Assembly: GCF_900110755.1 (NCBI RefSeq)
Contig: NZ_FOFF01000003.1
Coordinates: 62,001-126,000, forward strand
Length of the DNA: 64,000 bases
Reading direction: 5' to 3'
Source of the DNA: Streptomyces sp. yr375
GTDB taxonomy: Bacteria; Actinomycetota; Actinomycetes; Streptomycetales; Streptomycetaceae
Part shown: piece by piece, positions 50,908 to 58,546 of the stretch
How positions within the stretch are numbered: position 1 is the stretch's first letter
Layout: each line of letters starts with the position of its first letter
Program-made: the position numbers and the translations under genes
The notes under the pieces: generated by a model
What the model was told of the DNA's origin: nothing
Databases searched by the model: none
What the model saw: only the letters and a program-made list of their open reading frames with translations

Positions 50908-51188
50908 CCGCTCATCATCGCGCATGCCCCGAGCGTCGGCGGACGGGCCATGTCCGTGCCGGAGCGGGTGAGTTTGACCACGTTGTCGGAGGTTGCCTCC
51001 GGCGGTTTCCCCGGCAGGGGGGCGGCTGGAAGGGGACCGGAGGTTATCGGCCATTAGTTCGAGATTCGAATATCTTCACGAGGGGAAGATCGCCCTCCGC
51101 TGAACTGCGGTGGCTTGGCGTGCCTTTCGGGCTGCCCAAGTGGTCGTGGACGAGGCCGGATTGGTCCGGCTATGGAGGGTGATGGACA

Positions 51189-52316
51189 GTGACGAGTGCG
51201 CAACTCCCTGATGAGATATCCGACCTGAGCGTGCGTCAAGGCTCGGCCAAGACGTTCGGCCGGTTTCTGGAAGAGAAGTGGACGGCGGTCTGCCGTGGTC
51301 TGGGGACGGACCAGTGGGAGACGGAGGCCGTACTGGAGGAGCTGCGGGACGTGATCCACCCGTGGGCCGCGCGGCCCGTCGGAACGCGTTGCGATCCCCC
51401 CTCGTTCGTCTCGGCCGACGGCTTCCCCGCCGAACTGTCCGTCAGTTGGAAGGACGGCCGCCCCGAAGTCCGCATCCTGTTCGAGTCGCTCGGTGCCGAC
51501 GGCACCCCGCTCGGCTGCCAGGAGGCCGGCCGGAAGCTGACGCGCCGGCTCGCCAAGAGCCCGGGCGTGGACATCACGCGGTACCTGGGCATCGAGGATC
51601 TGTTCGTCACGTCCGCCCCCGACCACTACCGGGCCACCATCTGGCACTCCTTGGCCTGGCGGCCGGGCAAGCGGCCCCACTACAAGGTCTACCTCAACCC
51701 GCAGGTGCACGGCCTGGACGGCGCGTACGAGGTCATGGCGGAGGCCATGCACCGGCTGGGCCTGGCCGACGCCTGGGAACCGGTGGCGCGCCGCGCCGAG
51801 GAACTCGCCGGGCGCGGGCACGAGTTGGAGCTCATGGCCCTCGATCTGGACGCCGGAAACGCCTCCCGCGTGAAGGTCTACTACCGCCACCACCCCATGC
51901 CGATGGCCGAGTTGGACACCGTCGGCACGCTGGCGCACCGCCACGAGCCGGACCGGGCGGCCCGGGCGCGCGCCGTGATCTACGGGCGGGACAGCGGCAT
52001 CGTGAGCAACGAGCCGATGACCTGCCTGGCGTTCCGGGAGGGCGCGCCAGGACCGGAGGAGGCCAACGTCTATCTGCGGCTGCCGGACAACACCCGCTCC
52101 GACGCCGAGGCGGCCGTACGCATCGCCCGGCTCATGGAGCTGGAGGGCATCGACCCGCGCCCGCACGCCGAGGTCCTCAGACAGTTGACGGTGGATCAGC
52201 CGCAAGGCGTCGGCGGGCTGCAGGAGTTGTGCAGCTACCGGACGATCTCGCCGGACACGCCCGCCGACATCGGGGTGTACCTGCGGTTCAACACGTATGC
52301 CGGCCTTCCGGGCTGA
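51189..52316 (+). CDS. DMATS-type aromatic (indole) prenyltransferase
   Basis: 375 residues from the GTG at 51189, with GGAGGGTGA 6 bases upstream. The ABBA barrel strands of dimethylallyltryptophan synthases are recognisable: FPAELSVSWKD with E82 (position of the catalytic Glu), EVRILFESLG, HYKVYLNPQ (diphosphate Lys and Tyr), RVKVYYRHH, EANVYLRLP and IGVYLRFNTY. It likely attaches a dimethylallyl group to tryptophan or a related indole. No tryptophanase, NRPS, P450 or other pathway gene is adjacent. A near palindrome, GAGATTCGAATATC, lies at 51061-51074 upstream. Confidence 0.85.
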   Translation: MTSAQLPDEISDLSVRQGSAKTFGRFLEEKWTAVCRGLGTDQWETEAVLEELRDVIHPWAARPVGTRCDPPSFVSADGFPAELSVSWKDGRPEVRILFESLGADGTPLGCQEAGRKLTRRLAKSPGVDITRYLGIEDLFVTSAPDHYRATIWHSLAWRPGKRPHYKVYLNPQVHGLDGAYEVMAEAMHRLGLADAWEPVARRAEELAGRGHELELMALDLDAGNASRVKVYYRHHPMPMAELDTVGTLAHRHEPDRAARARAVIYGRDSGIVSNEPMTCLAFREGAPGPEEANVYLRLPDNTRSDAEAAVRIARLMELEGIDPRPHAEVLRQLTVDQPQGVGGLQELCSYRTISPDTPADIGVYLRFNTYAGLPG

Positions 52317-52332
52317 CCGCGCGCTAGCGCCG

Positions 52333-52364
52333 CCGTCGGGGGTGCCTGACAACACCCCCGACGG
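52333..52364. terminator. bidirectional hairpin between convergent genes
   Basis: CCGTCGGGGGTG (52333-52344) pairs perfectly with CACCCCCGACGG (52353-52364) across an 8-base loop. It lies 16 bases after the prenyltransferase stop and 15 before the end of the secreted hydrolase gene. Confidence 0.78.
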
Positions 52365-52379
52365 GGCGGCCGTCACCGC

Positions 52380-53966
52380 TCAGCCACGGAATCCCAGCAG
52401 CCCGTGCAGCGTCGAGCCGTGGGCCGTGCGCGAGGTGACCTTCGTGGTCAGCGGCTTCGGGTCGGGCTGCGCCTTGCACACCGCGTCGACCCCGCCCATG
52501 CCCGCCGCCCCGCGCGGCACGGTGCCGTCGGTCAGGTACGTCGCCAGGTGCTTGTCCAGACAGGCGTTCCCGCTCAGGGTGATGCCGTGGTTCTGGCCGC
52601 CCTCCTCGACCACCAGACTCGAGCCGCGCAGCAGCGCGTGGACCGTCGCGCCGCCCTCGTACGGCGTGGCCGCGTCGTTCGTCGCCTGGAACAGCAGCAC
52701 CGGCGGCAGATCGCCGTTGGTGAGGTTCACCGGTCCCAGGGGCGCGGTCGGCCAGAACGCGCACGGCGCGTTGTACCAGGCGTTGTTCCAGGTCATGAAC
52801 GGGGCCTTCGCGTACACCGACCAGTTGTCCGTACGCCACTCGTCCCAGTCGCGCGGCCAGGACGCGTCACGGCACTGCACCGACGTGTAGACGCTGTACC
52901 CGTTGTCCCCCGAGGCGTCGACGGCGGCGAAGTTCTCGTACGCCTCGACGAGCGGGTCGTCGTCCTTGTCGTTCACGTACGCGGCGAACGCCTCGGCGAG
53001 GTGCGGCCAGTAGCCGTTGTAGTAGCCGCCGGGCAGGAAGGTGTCCTCCAGCTCCGAGGCGCCCACCTTGCCGCCGGCCGGCTTCTTCGCGAGGGCCGCC
53101 CGCATCGCGTACCACTTGGTCTCGACCTGCTCCGGGTCGCCGCCGAGCTTGTACGTCTTGTCGTACTTGGCGATCCACGCCATCAGGGCGCGGTGCCGGT
53201 CGTTGAAGGCCAGGTCCTGCGTCAGGTTGTCCTCGTACCAGACCCCGGTGGGGTCGACGATCGAGTCCAGGACCAGGCGCCGCACCCGCTGCGGGTAGAG
53301 CTTGGCGTACACCGCGCCGAGGTAGGTGCCGTACGAGTAGCCGAAGTAGTTGAGCTGCCGCGCGCCGACCGCGGCCCGGATCGCGTCCATGTCGCGGACG
53401 GCGCTCAGGGTGTCGATGTACGGCAGCACGCTCGCGTACTTCTTCCCGCAGGCCTCGGCGAACGACCGGGCGCGCTTCAGGTTGGCCTGCTCGATCGCCT
53501 CGGTGCTCGGCACCGAGTCCGGGCGGACCGGGGTGAAGTGGCCGGGCTTGCAGTTCAGCGCCGGGGTGCTCTTGCCGACCCCGCGCGGGTCGAAGCCGAT
53601 GACGTCGTACTGGGCCGCCACCGCCTTCGGCAGCGCCGAGGCGACGAACCCGGCGAGGCGCAGCCCCGAGCCGCCCGGGCCGCCGGGGTTGACCAGCAGC
53701 GGGCCCTGGTACGTCTTCGCGGTGTGCGGGACGCGCGACAGCGCCAGCGTGATCTGCTTCCCGCCCGGCTGCGCGTGGTCGAGCGGCACCTTCAGGGACG
53801 CGCACTGGAGTTTCGGCTGGTCGGTGGTGCCGCAGCTCTTCCAGGAGAGCTTCGCCGCGCGGGCGGGCGACGCGGGGTGCGACGGGTCCGCGGCGGCGGG
53901 CACGGCCGTGACCGTCCCGGCCACGACGACGGCGGCAGCGCACAGCACGGCTGCGCGTTGGTTCAT
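52380..53966 (-). CDS. secreted tripeptidyl aminopeptidase-like alpha/beta hydrolase
   Basis: 528 residues from the ATG at 53966 (GGGAG 6 bases upstream). The signal peptide ends near AAA-D at 24-27. The abhydrolase motifs are NPGGPGGSG, FDPRGVGKS and the nucleophile GYSYGTYLG. A TAP-like C-terminal domain supplies the Asp (QATNDAATPYE) and His (GGQNHGIT). This matches the SlpD/SlpE/Tap group of Streptomyces, which cut tripeptides or short peptides outside the cell. Several cysteines suggest disulfides. Confidence 0.9.
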   Translation of the reverse strand: MNQRAAVLCAAAVVVAGTVTAVPAAADPSHPASPARAAKLSWKSCGTTDQPKLQCASLKVPLDHAQPGGKQITLALSRVPHTAKTYQGPLLVNPGGPGGSGLRLAGFVASALPKAVAAQYDVIGFDPRGVGKSTPALNCKPGHFTPVRPDSVPSTEAIEQANLKRARSFAEACGKKYASVLPYIDTLSAVRDMDAIRAAVGARQLNYFGYSYGTYLGAVYAKLYPQRVRRLVLDSIVDPTGVWYEDNLTQDLAFNDRHRALMAWIAKYDKTYKLGGDPEQVETKWYAMRAALAKKPAGGKVGASELEDTFLPGGYYNGYWPHLAEAFAAYVNDKDDDPLVEAYENFAAVDASGDNGYSVYTSVQCRDASWPRDWDEWRTDNWSVYAKAPFMTWNNAWYNAPCAFWPTAPLGPVNLTNGDLPPVLLFQATNDAATPYEGGATVHALLRGSSLVVEEGGQNHGITLSGNACLDKHLATYLTDGTVPRGAAGMGGVDAVCKAQPDPKPLTTKVTSRTAHGSTLHGLLGFRG

Positions 53967-54114
53967 GGAGGACTCCCGGGACGGAGGGGCAGAGGCTTGC
54001 GGTGGTCGGACCGCAGGTCGCGGCCCTCGCCGCATCGTCCCGGGAAGATCGTCGGTAAGAACCCTTTCCGGCGTTACTTGACCCGTTCGGGTTGCCGGAT
54101 GCGCTCGAACGCGC

Positions 54115-55179
54115 TCAGATCAGCGTGAGTTGGGTCGGCCCGGAGTCGGTGGGCTCCTCGGCCGGGCCGACCGCCCCGAGGGGCCGCTCGGGCTGCGGGA
54201 GCCGGCGGGGCATCCCCGCGCGCGTGGGGCCGATGCCGTACTCCTCGGCCAGCTCGTGGACCTGACGGGTGATCCGGCGCTGGTACCACTTCGGGGCGTA
54301 GGCGCCGTCCGCGTACAGCCGCTCGTACCGGCGCACCAGGTGGGGGTGATGCTGCCCGAGCCAGGCCATGAACCACTCGCGGGCGCCGGGGCGCAGATGC
54401 AGCGCGAGCGGGGTGACCGAGGTGGCCCCGGCGGCGGCGATCGCCCGCACGGTGGCCCGCAGCCGGTCCGGCTCGTCGCCCAGGAAGGGGATCACCGGCG
54501 CCATCAGCACCCCGCAGCCGATGCCGTGGTCGGTGAGGGTCCGTACGACGTCCAGGCGGCGCTGCGGGGCCGGCGTGCCCGGCTCCACGGTGCGCCACAG
54601 CTCGGTGTCGGTGCAGCCGACGGAGACCGACACGCCGACGTCGGTCACTGCGGCCGCCTGCCGCAGCAGGTCGAGGTCGCGCAGGATCAGCGTGCCCTTC
54701 GTCAGGATCGAGAAGGGGTTCGCCCGGTCGCGCAGGGCGGCCAGGATGCCTGGCATGAGCCGGTAGCGGCCCTCCGCGCGCTGGTAGCAGTCGACGTTCG
54801 TGCCCATCGCGACGTGCTCCCCGTGCCAGCGGGGCGAGGCCAGTTGGCGGCGCAGCAGCTCCGGCGCGTTCACCTTGACGACGATCTGGGTGTCGAAGCC
54901 GAGGCCGGTGTCGAGGTCGAGATAGCTGTGCGACTTGCGGGCGAAACAGTAGACGCACGCGTGCGTGCAGCCCCGGTAGGGGTTCACGGTCCACTCGAAC
55001 GGCAGCCGGGAGGCCCCCGGCACCCGGTTGAGGATCGAGCGGGCCCGGATCTCGTGGAACGTGATGCCGGCGAACTCGGGCGTGTCGAACGTCCTGGTCG
55101 TGACCGCGTCCGCGCCGAACAGCGCGGCGTCCGCCGCCCGGTCGTGGCGGGTATCCGCGGTGAGGTTGTCCCAGCGCAT
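54115..55179 (-). CDS. Rv2578c-family radical SAM protein
   Basis: 354 residues from the ATG at 55179 (GAGGAGG 4 bases upstream; the longer frame to 55227 crosses the operator). The radical SAM cluster motif is CTHACVYCFAR, and the start MRWDNL is typical of this group. It has the relatives' FEWTVNPYRGCTHAC and SVGCTDTELWRTVEPGTP. It is related in outline to spore photoproduct lyase-like proteins, but its reaction is unknown. A LexA-type box lies 33 bases upstream of the start, so a DNA damage role is plausible. Confidence 0.87.
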   Translation of the reverse strand: MRWDNLTADTRHDRAADAALFGADAVTTRTFDTPEFAGITFHEIRARSILNRVPGASRLPFEWTVNPYRGCTHACVYCFARKSHSYLDLDTGLGFDTQIVVKVNAPELLRRQLASPRWHGEHVAMGTNVDCYQRAEGRYRLMPGILAALRDRANPFSILTKGTLILRDLDLLRQAAAVTDVGVSVSVGCTDTELWRTVEPGTPAPQRRLDVVRTLTDHGIGCGVLMAPVIPFLGDEPDRLRATVRAIAAAGATSVTPLALHLRPGAREWFMAWLGQHHPHLVRRYERLYADGAYAPKWYQRRITRQVHELAEEYGIGPTRAGMPRRLPQPERPLGAVGPAEEPTDSGPTQLTLI

Positions 55180-55204
55180 GACGCCTCCTCGGTAGCCCTG
55201 CCCA

Positions 55205-55223
55205 CACAATAGAACACACGTTC
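55205..55223 (-). promoter_or_regulatory. LexA (SOS) box over the radical SAM promoter
   Basis: GAACACACGTTC at 55212-55223 has the GAAC-N4-GTTC form of the actinobacterial SOS box. On the minus strand the -10-like TATTGT (55211-55206) follows at once, so LexA bound here would block the promoter. It lies 33 bases upstream of the radical SAM start and 126 bases upstream of the divergent SRPBCC gene. Confidence 0.68.
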
Positions 55224-55300
55224 GCATGATCGTGCGATCCGCTCCCTGCGGGACCCCGATTTGGGCGGCCGTGGACCGGGGTGGTTGGCTTGCCCCGCAT

Positions 55301-55330
55301 CTGATGAACCCTGATCAACCCTGAGCAACA
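55301..55330 (+). repeat. three 10-bp tandem units before the SRPBCC gene
   Basis: CTGATGAACC, CTGATCAACC and CTGAGCAACA follow each other without gaps, a period of one helical turn, ending 18 bases before the ATG of the next gene. Confidence 0.55.
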
Positions 55331-55348
55331 CGGACCTGGAGGAACCCC

Positions 55349-55792
55349 ATGGCGCAGGTCGAGGCCACCACCGAGCGGGTCGTCGCTGCGGACCCGGAGA
55401 AGGTGTTCGACACCATCGCCGACTACAGCGGCACGCGCGCGAAGCTGCTGCCCGAGCACTTCAGCGAGTACGAGGTGCAGGAGGGCGGCGACGGCGAGGG
55501 CACCCTCGTCCACTGGCGGCTCCAGGCCACCAGCAAGCGGGTCCGCGACTGCCTCCTGGAGGTCACCGAGCCGACCGACGGCGAGCTGGTCGAGAAGGAC
55601 CGCAACTCCTCGATGGTCACCGTCTGGCGCGTCACCCCGGCCGGCGAGGGCTCGTCCCGGGTCGTCGTCACCACCACCTGGACCGGCGCGGGCGGCATCG
55701 GCGGCTTCTTCGAGAGGACCTTCGCGCCCAAGGGCCTCGGCCGGATCTACGACGTGATCCTCGCCAACCTCGCCACCGAGGTCGAGAAGTAG
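55349..55792 (+). CDS. SRPBCC-family (START-like) protein
   Basis: 147 residues with the polyketide cyclase/START-like helix-grip pattern: EATTERVVAADPEKVFDTIADYSG, YEVQEGGDGEGTLVHWRL and a long final helix (FEARTFAPKG region, actual FFERTFAPKGLGRIYDVILANL in part). The ATG has TGGAGG 5 bases upstream. The family binds hydrophobic ligands in a deep pocket; the ligand is unknown. It is divergent from the radical SAM gene, sharing the region with the SOS box. Confidence 0.87.
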   Translation: MAQVEATTERVVAADPEKVFDTIADYSGTRAKLLPEHFSEYEVQEGGDGEGTLVHWRLQATSKRVRDCLLEVTEPTDGELVEKDRNSSMVTVWRVTPAGEGSSRVVVTTTWTGAGGIGGFFERTFAPKGLGRIYDVILANLATEVEK

Positions 55793-55945
55793 CCCAACAC
55801 CCGTGCGCTCCCTGCGCGTTGACCCCCTTCACCGGTTCGAGTGGATCTCCCTTGTGACCGGGATGGCCCCGTAACTCGTCGCGCTTGCTCGTAGTTGTCG
55901 CTTTACGCGGTAATTGTGTGGCAGGTGCGACGAGGGGAACGGGAC

Positions 55946-58372
55946 ATGGGCGGGACCACTCTGGTGCAGGACGAGCCGGTCACGGCACCCCCTGCGAAAC
56001 ACCCGCCCGAGGCGACGGTCACCGGGCCACAGCCCGGCCGACGCCGGGTGCGGGTGGTCTTCTTCGCCCTCATGCTCGCGCTGCTCCTCGCGGCGCTGGA
56101 GCAGATGATCGTCGCCACCGCCCTGCCGAAGATCGTCGGCGAGCTGCACCGCCTCGACAGGATGTCCTGGGCGATCACCGCCTACCTGCTCACCGCCACC
56201 GTCGGACTCCCCGTCTACGGCAAGCTCGGCGACCTCCTCGGCCGCAAGGGCGTCTTCCAGTTCGCGATCGTCGTCTTCGTCATCGGCTCCGCGCTCGCCG
56301 GACGGGCGCAGACCATGGACCAGTTGATCGCCTTCCGGGCCGTCCAGGGCGTCGGCGCGGGCGGGCTCATGATCGGCGTGCAGGCGATCATCGCGGACAT
56401 CGTGCCGGCCCGGCAGCGCGGCCGGTTCATGGGCCTCATCGGCGCGGCGTTCGGCCTCGCCTCGGTCGCCGGACCGCTACTCGGCGGCTACTTCACCGAC
56501 CACCTCTCCTGGCGCTGGTGCTTCTACATCAACGTCCCCTTCGGCCTCGTCACCCTCGCCGTGGTCACCGTCGTCCTCAAACTCCCGAAGCCGACGGCGA
56601 AGCCCCGATTCGACGTCCTCGGCGCTCTGTTGCTCGCCGTGGCCTCCACCTGCCTGGTCCTGCTGACCAGTTGGGGCGGCACCGAGTACGCGTGGGACTC
56701 GAGCGTCGTCGTCGGCCTCGGCGCGGGCGCGGCCGCCGCGACCGTCCTCTTCCTCGTCGTCGAGGGCATCGCCGCCGAACCCCTCATCCCGCTACGGCTG
56801 TTCAGGGACCCCGTCTTCAACGTCACCGCGTTGGTCGGCCTGGTGATCGGCGTCGCACTGTTCGGGGCCGCCAGCTATCTGCCGACCTTCCTGCAGATGG
56901 TCGACGGGGCCACCGCCACCGAGTCCGGGCTGCTCATGCTGCCCATGATGGGCGGCATCGTCGGCGCTTCGGTCCTCTCCGGGCAGCTCATCACGCAGAC
57001 CGGCCGCTACCGGGTCTACCCCGTCCTCGGCAGCGCCCTCGCCGCCCTCGGCATGTGGCTGCTGTCCCGGCTCGAAGTCGACACGCCCCGACTCCAGTAC
57101 AGCCTGTGGATGGCCGTCCTCGGCGCGGGCATCGGCCTGGTGATGCCCGTCCTCGTCCTCGCCGTGCAGAACTCCGTGCGCCCCGCCGACCTCGGCACGG
57201 CGACGAGCGGGAACAACTACTTCCGCCAGATCGGCGGCAGCGTCGGCGCGGCGGTCTTCGGCACCCTCTTCGCCGACAGGCTCACCGACGCCCTGCACGA
57301 CCGCCTGCCCGCCCGCACCGGCGCGGGGCTCCCCGACCCCGAGTCGCTCACCCCGCAGCTCGTCCACGCACTGCCCCCGGCGCTGCGCGACGCCTACATC
57401 CGCGCGTACGCCGACGCCATGCCGCGGATCTTCCTCTACCTCGTACCGGTGCTCGTCCTCGGGCTGCTCATCGCCTGCTTCCTCAAGGAGAAACCGCTGG
57501 TGACCCACAACGCCGCCGACGCAGATGCCGATGCCGCCGACGAAAGGGAGCCCGCGCCCGGGACCGCACCGATCCCGCCGGCCCGCATCATGCAGGCCCG
57601 GGCCCCGCACACCGCCGGCGTCCCGGTCTGCGGCACGGCGCGGCACCCCGACGGGACCGTCGTGCCCAGCGCGGCGCTCACCCTCATCGACGTCACCGGA
57701 CAGCAGATCGGCCGCGGCGCGAGCGGCGAGGACGGACGGTACGCGCTGGCCACGCCCGGCGCGGGCGCGTACGTCCTGATCGCCGCCGCGGGCGGCCACC
57801 AGCCACAGGCCGTCGCAGTCACCGTCGGTGAACGCCCCGTCGAACTGGACATCGTCCTCGGCGGCGCGGGCCGGCTCGCCGGGAACATCGTGACGGCGGA
57901 CGGCGCACCGGTGCGGGAGGCCGCCGTCACCCTCACCAACGTCCACGGTGAGGTCGTCGCCAGCACCCGCAGCGGGCACGAGGGCGGCTACGTCATCACC
58001 GAACTCGTCGCCGGCGAGTACACGCTCGCCGCCAGCGCGCCCGCCCACCGCCCGGCCGCCCTGCCGGTCAGCGTCCAGGCCGCCCGCGAGACCCGCCAGG
58101 ACGTCGAACTCGCCGGCGGCGCCCTGCTGCGCGGCACGGTTCGGGCCACCGGCGGCCGCCCCGTCGAGGACGCGCGCGTGACCCTCCTGGACGCGGCGGG
58201 CAACGTCGTCGACACCCTCACCACAGCAGCCGACGGCACATTCCGCTTCGTCGACCTGTCCTCCGGCGAGTACACCGTCATCGCCTCCGGTTACCCGCCG
58301 GTCGCCACCGTCCTCCAGGTGGCGGGCGGCGCACGCACGGAACGTGACCTGCGACTGGGCCACGAGGACTGA
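55946..58372 (+). CDS. DHA2-type MFS exporter with C-terminal carboxypeptidase-regulatory-like repeats
   Basis: 808 residues from the ATG at 55946 (GAGGGGAA 6 bases upstream). Residues 35-515 are a 14-helix drug:proton antiporter: motif A as [14 protein letters not shown], motif C-like [16 protein letters not shown]. After a charged linker, residues about 548-808 hold three beta-sandwich units of about 85 residues ([60 protein letters not shown]), like carboxypeptidase-regulatory or prealbumin-like domains. The helix count places the tail in the cytosol. The cargo is unknown. Confidence 0.88.
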   Translation: MGGTTLVQDEPVTAPPAKHPPEATVTGPQPGRRRVRVVFFALMLALLLAALEQMIVATALPKIVGELHRLDRMSWAITAYLLTATVGLPVYGKLGDLLGRKGVFQFAIVVFVIGSALAGRAQTMDQLIAFRAVQGVGAGGLMIGVQAIIADIVPARQRGRFMGLIGAAFGLASVAGPLLGGYFTDHLSWRWCFYINVPFGLVTLAVVTVVLKLPKPTAKPRFDVLGALLLAVASTCLVLLTSWGGTEYAWDSSVVVGLGAGAAAATVLFLVVEGIAAEPLIPLRLFRDPVFNVTALVGLVIGVALFGAASYLPTFLQMVDGATATESGLLMLPMMGGIVGASVLSGQLITQTGRYRVYPVLGSALAALGMWLLSRLEVDTPRLQYSLWMAVLGAGIGLVMPVLVLAVQNSVRPADLGTATSGNNYFRQIGGSVGAAVFGTLFADRLTDALHDRLPARTGAGLPDPESLTPQLVHALPPALRDAYIRAYADAMPRIFLYLVPVLVLGLLIACFLKEKPLVTHNAADADADAADEREPAPGTAPIPPARIMQARAPHTAGVPVCGTARHPDGTVVPSAALTLIDVTGQQIGRGASGEDGRYALATPGAGAYVLIAAAGGHQPQAVAVTVGERPVELDIVLGGAGRLAGNIVTADGAPVREAAVTLTNVHGEVVASTRSGHEGGYVITELVAGEYTLAASAPAHRPAALPVSVQAARETRQDVELAGGALLRGTVRATGGRPVEDARVTLLDAAGNVVDTLTTAADGTFRFVDLSSGEYTVIASGYPPVATVLQVAGGARTERDLRLGHED

Positions 58373-58546
58373 CGAGGACCGACGCCGGCCCGTGCGGGCA
58401 CCCGGACGTGCGGAGTCTCCCGGCGTACCCCGGCGGGCCCGGGTGAAACCAATTCCACCAATGCCGCACATGCCGACCGGCGTGCGCCGTACGGTGGGGA
58501 CAACGGGACAGATCTTGTACAGCTCTGGGGAGAGAGGGCCTGGGCC

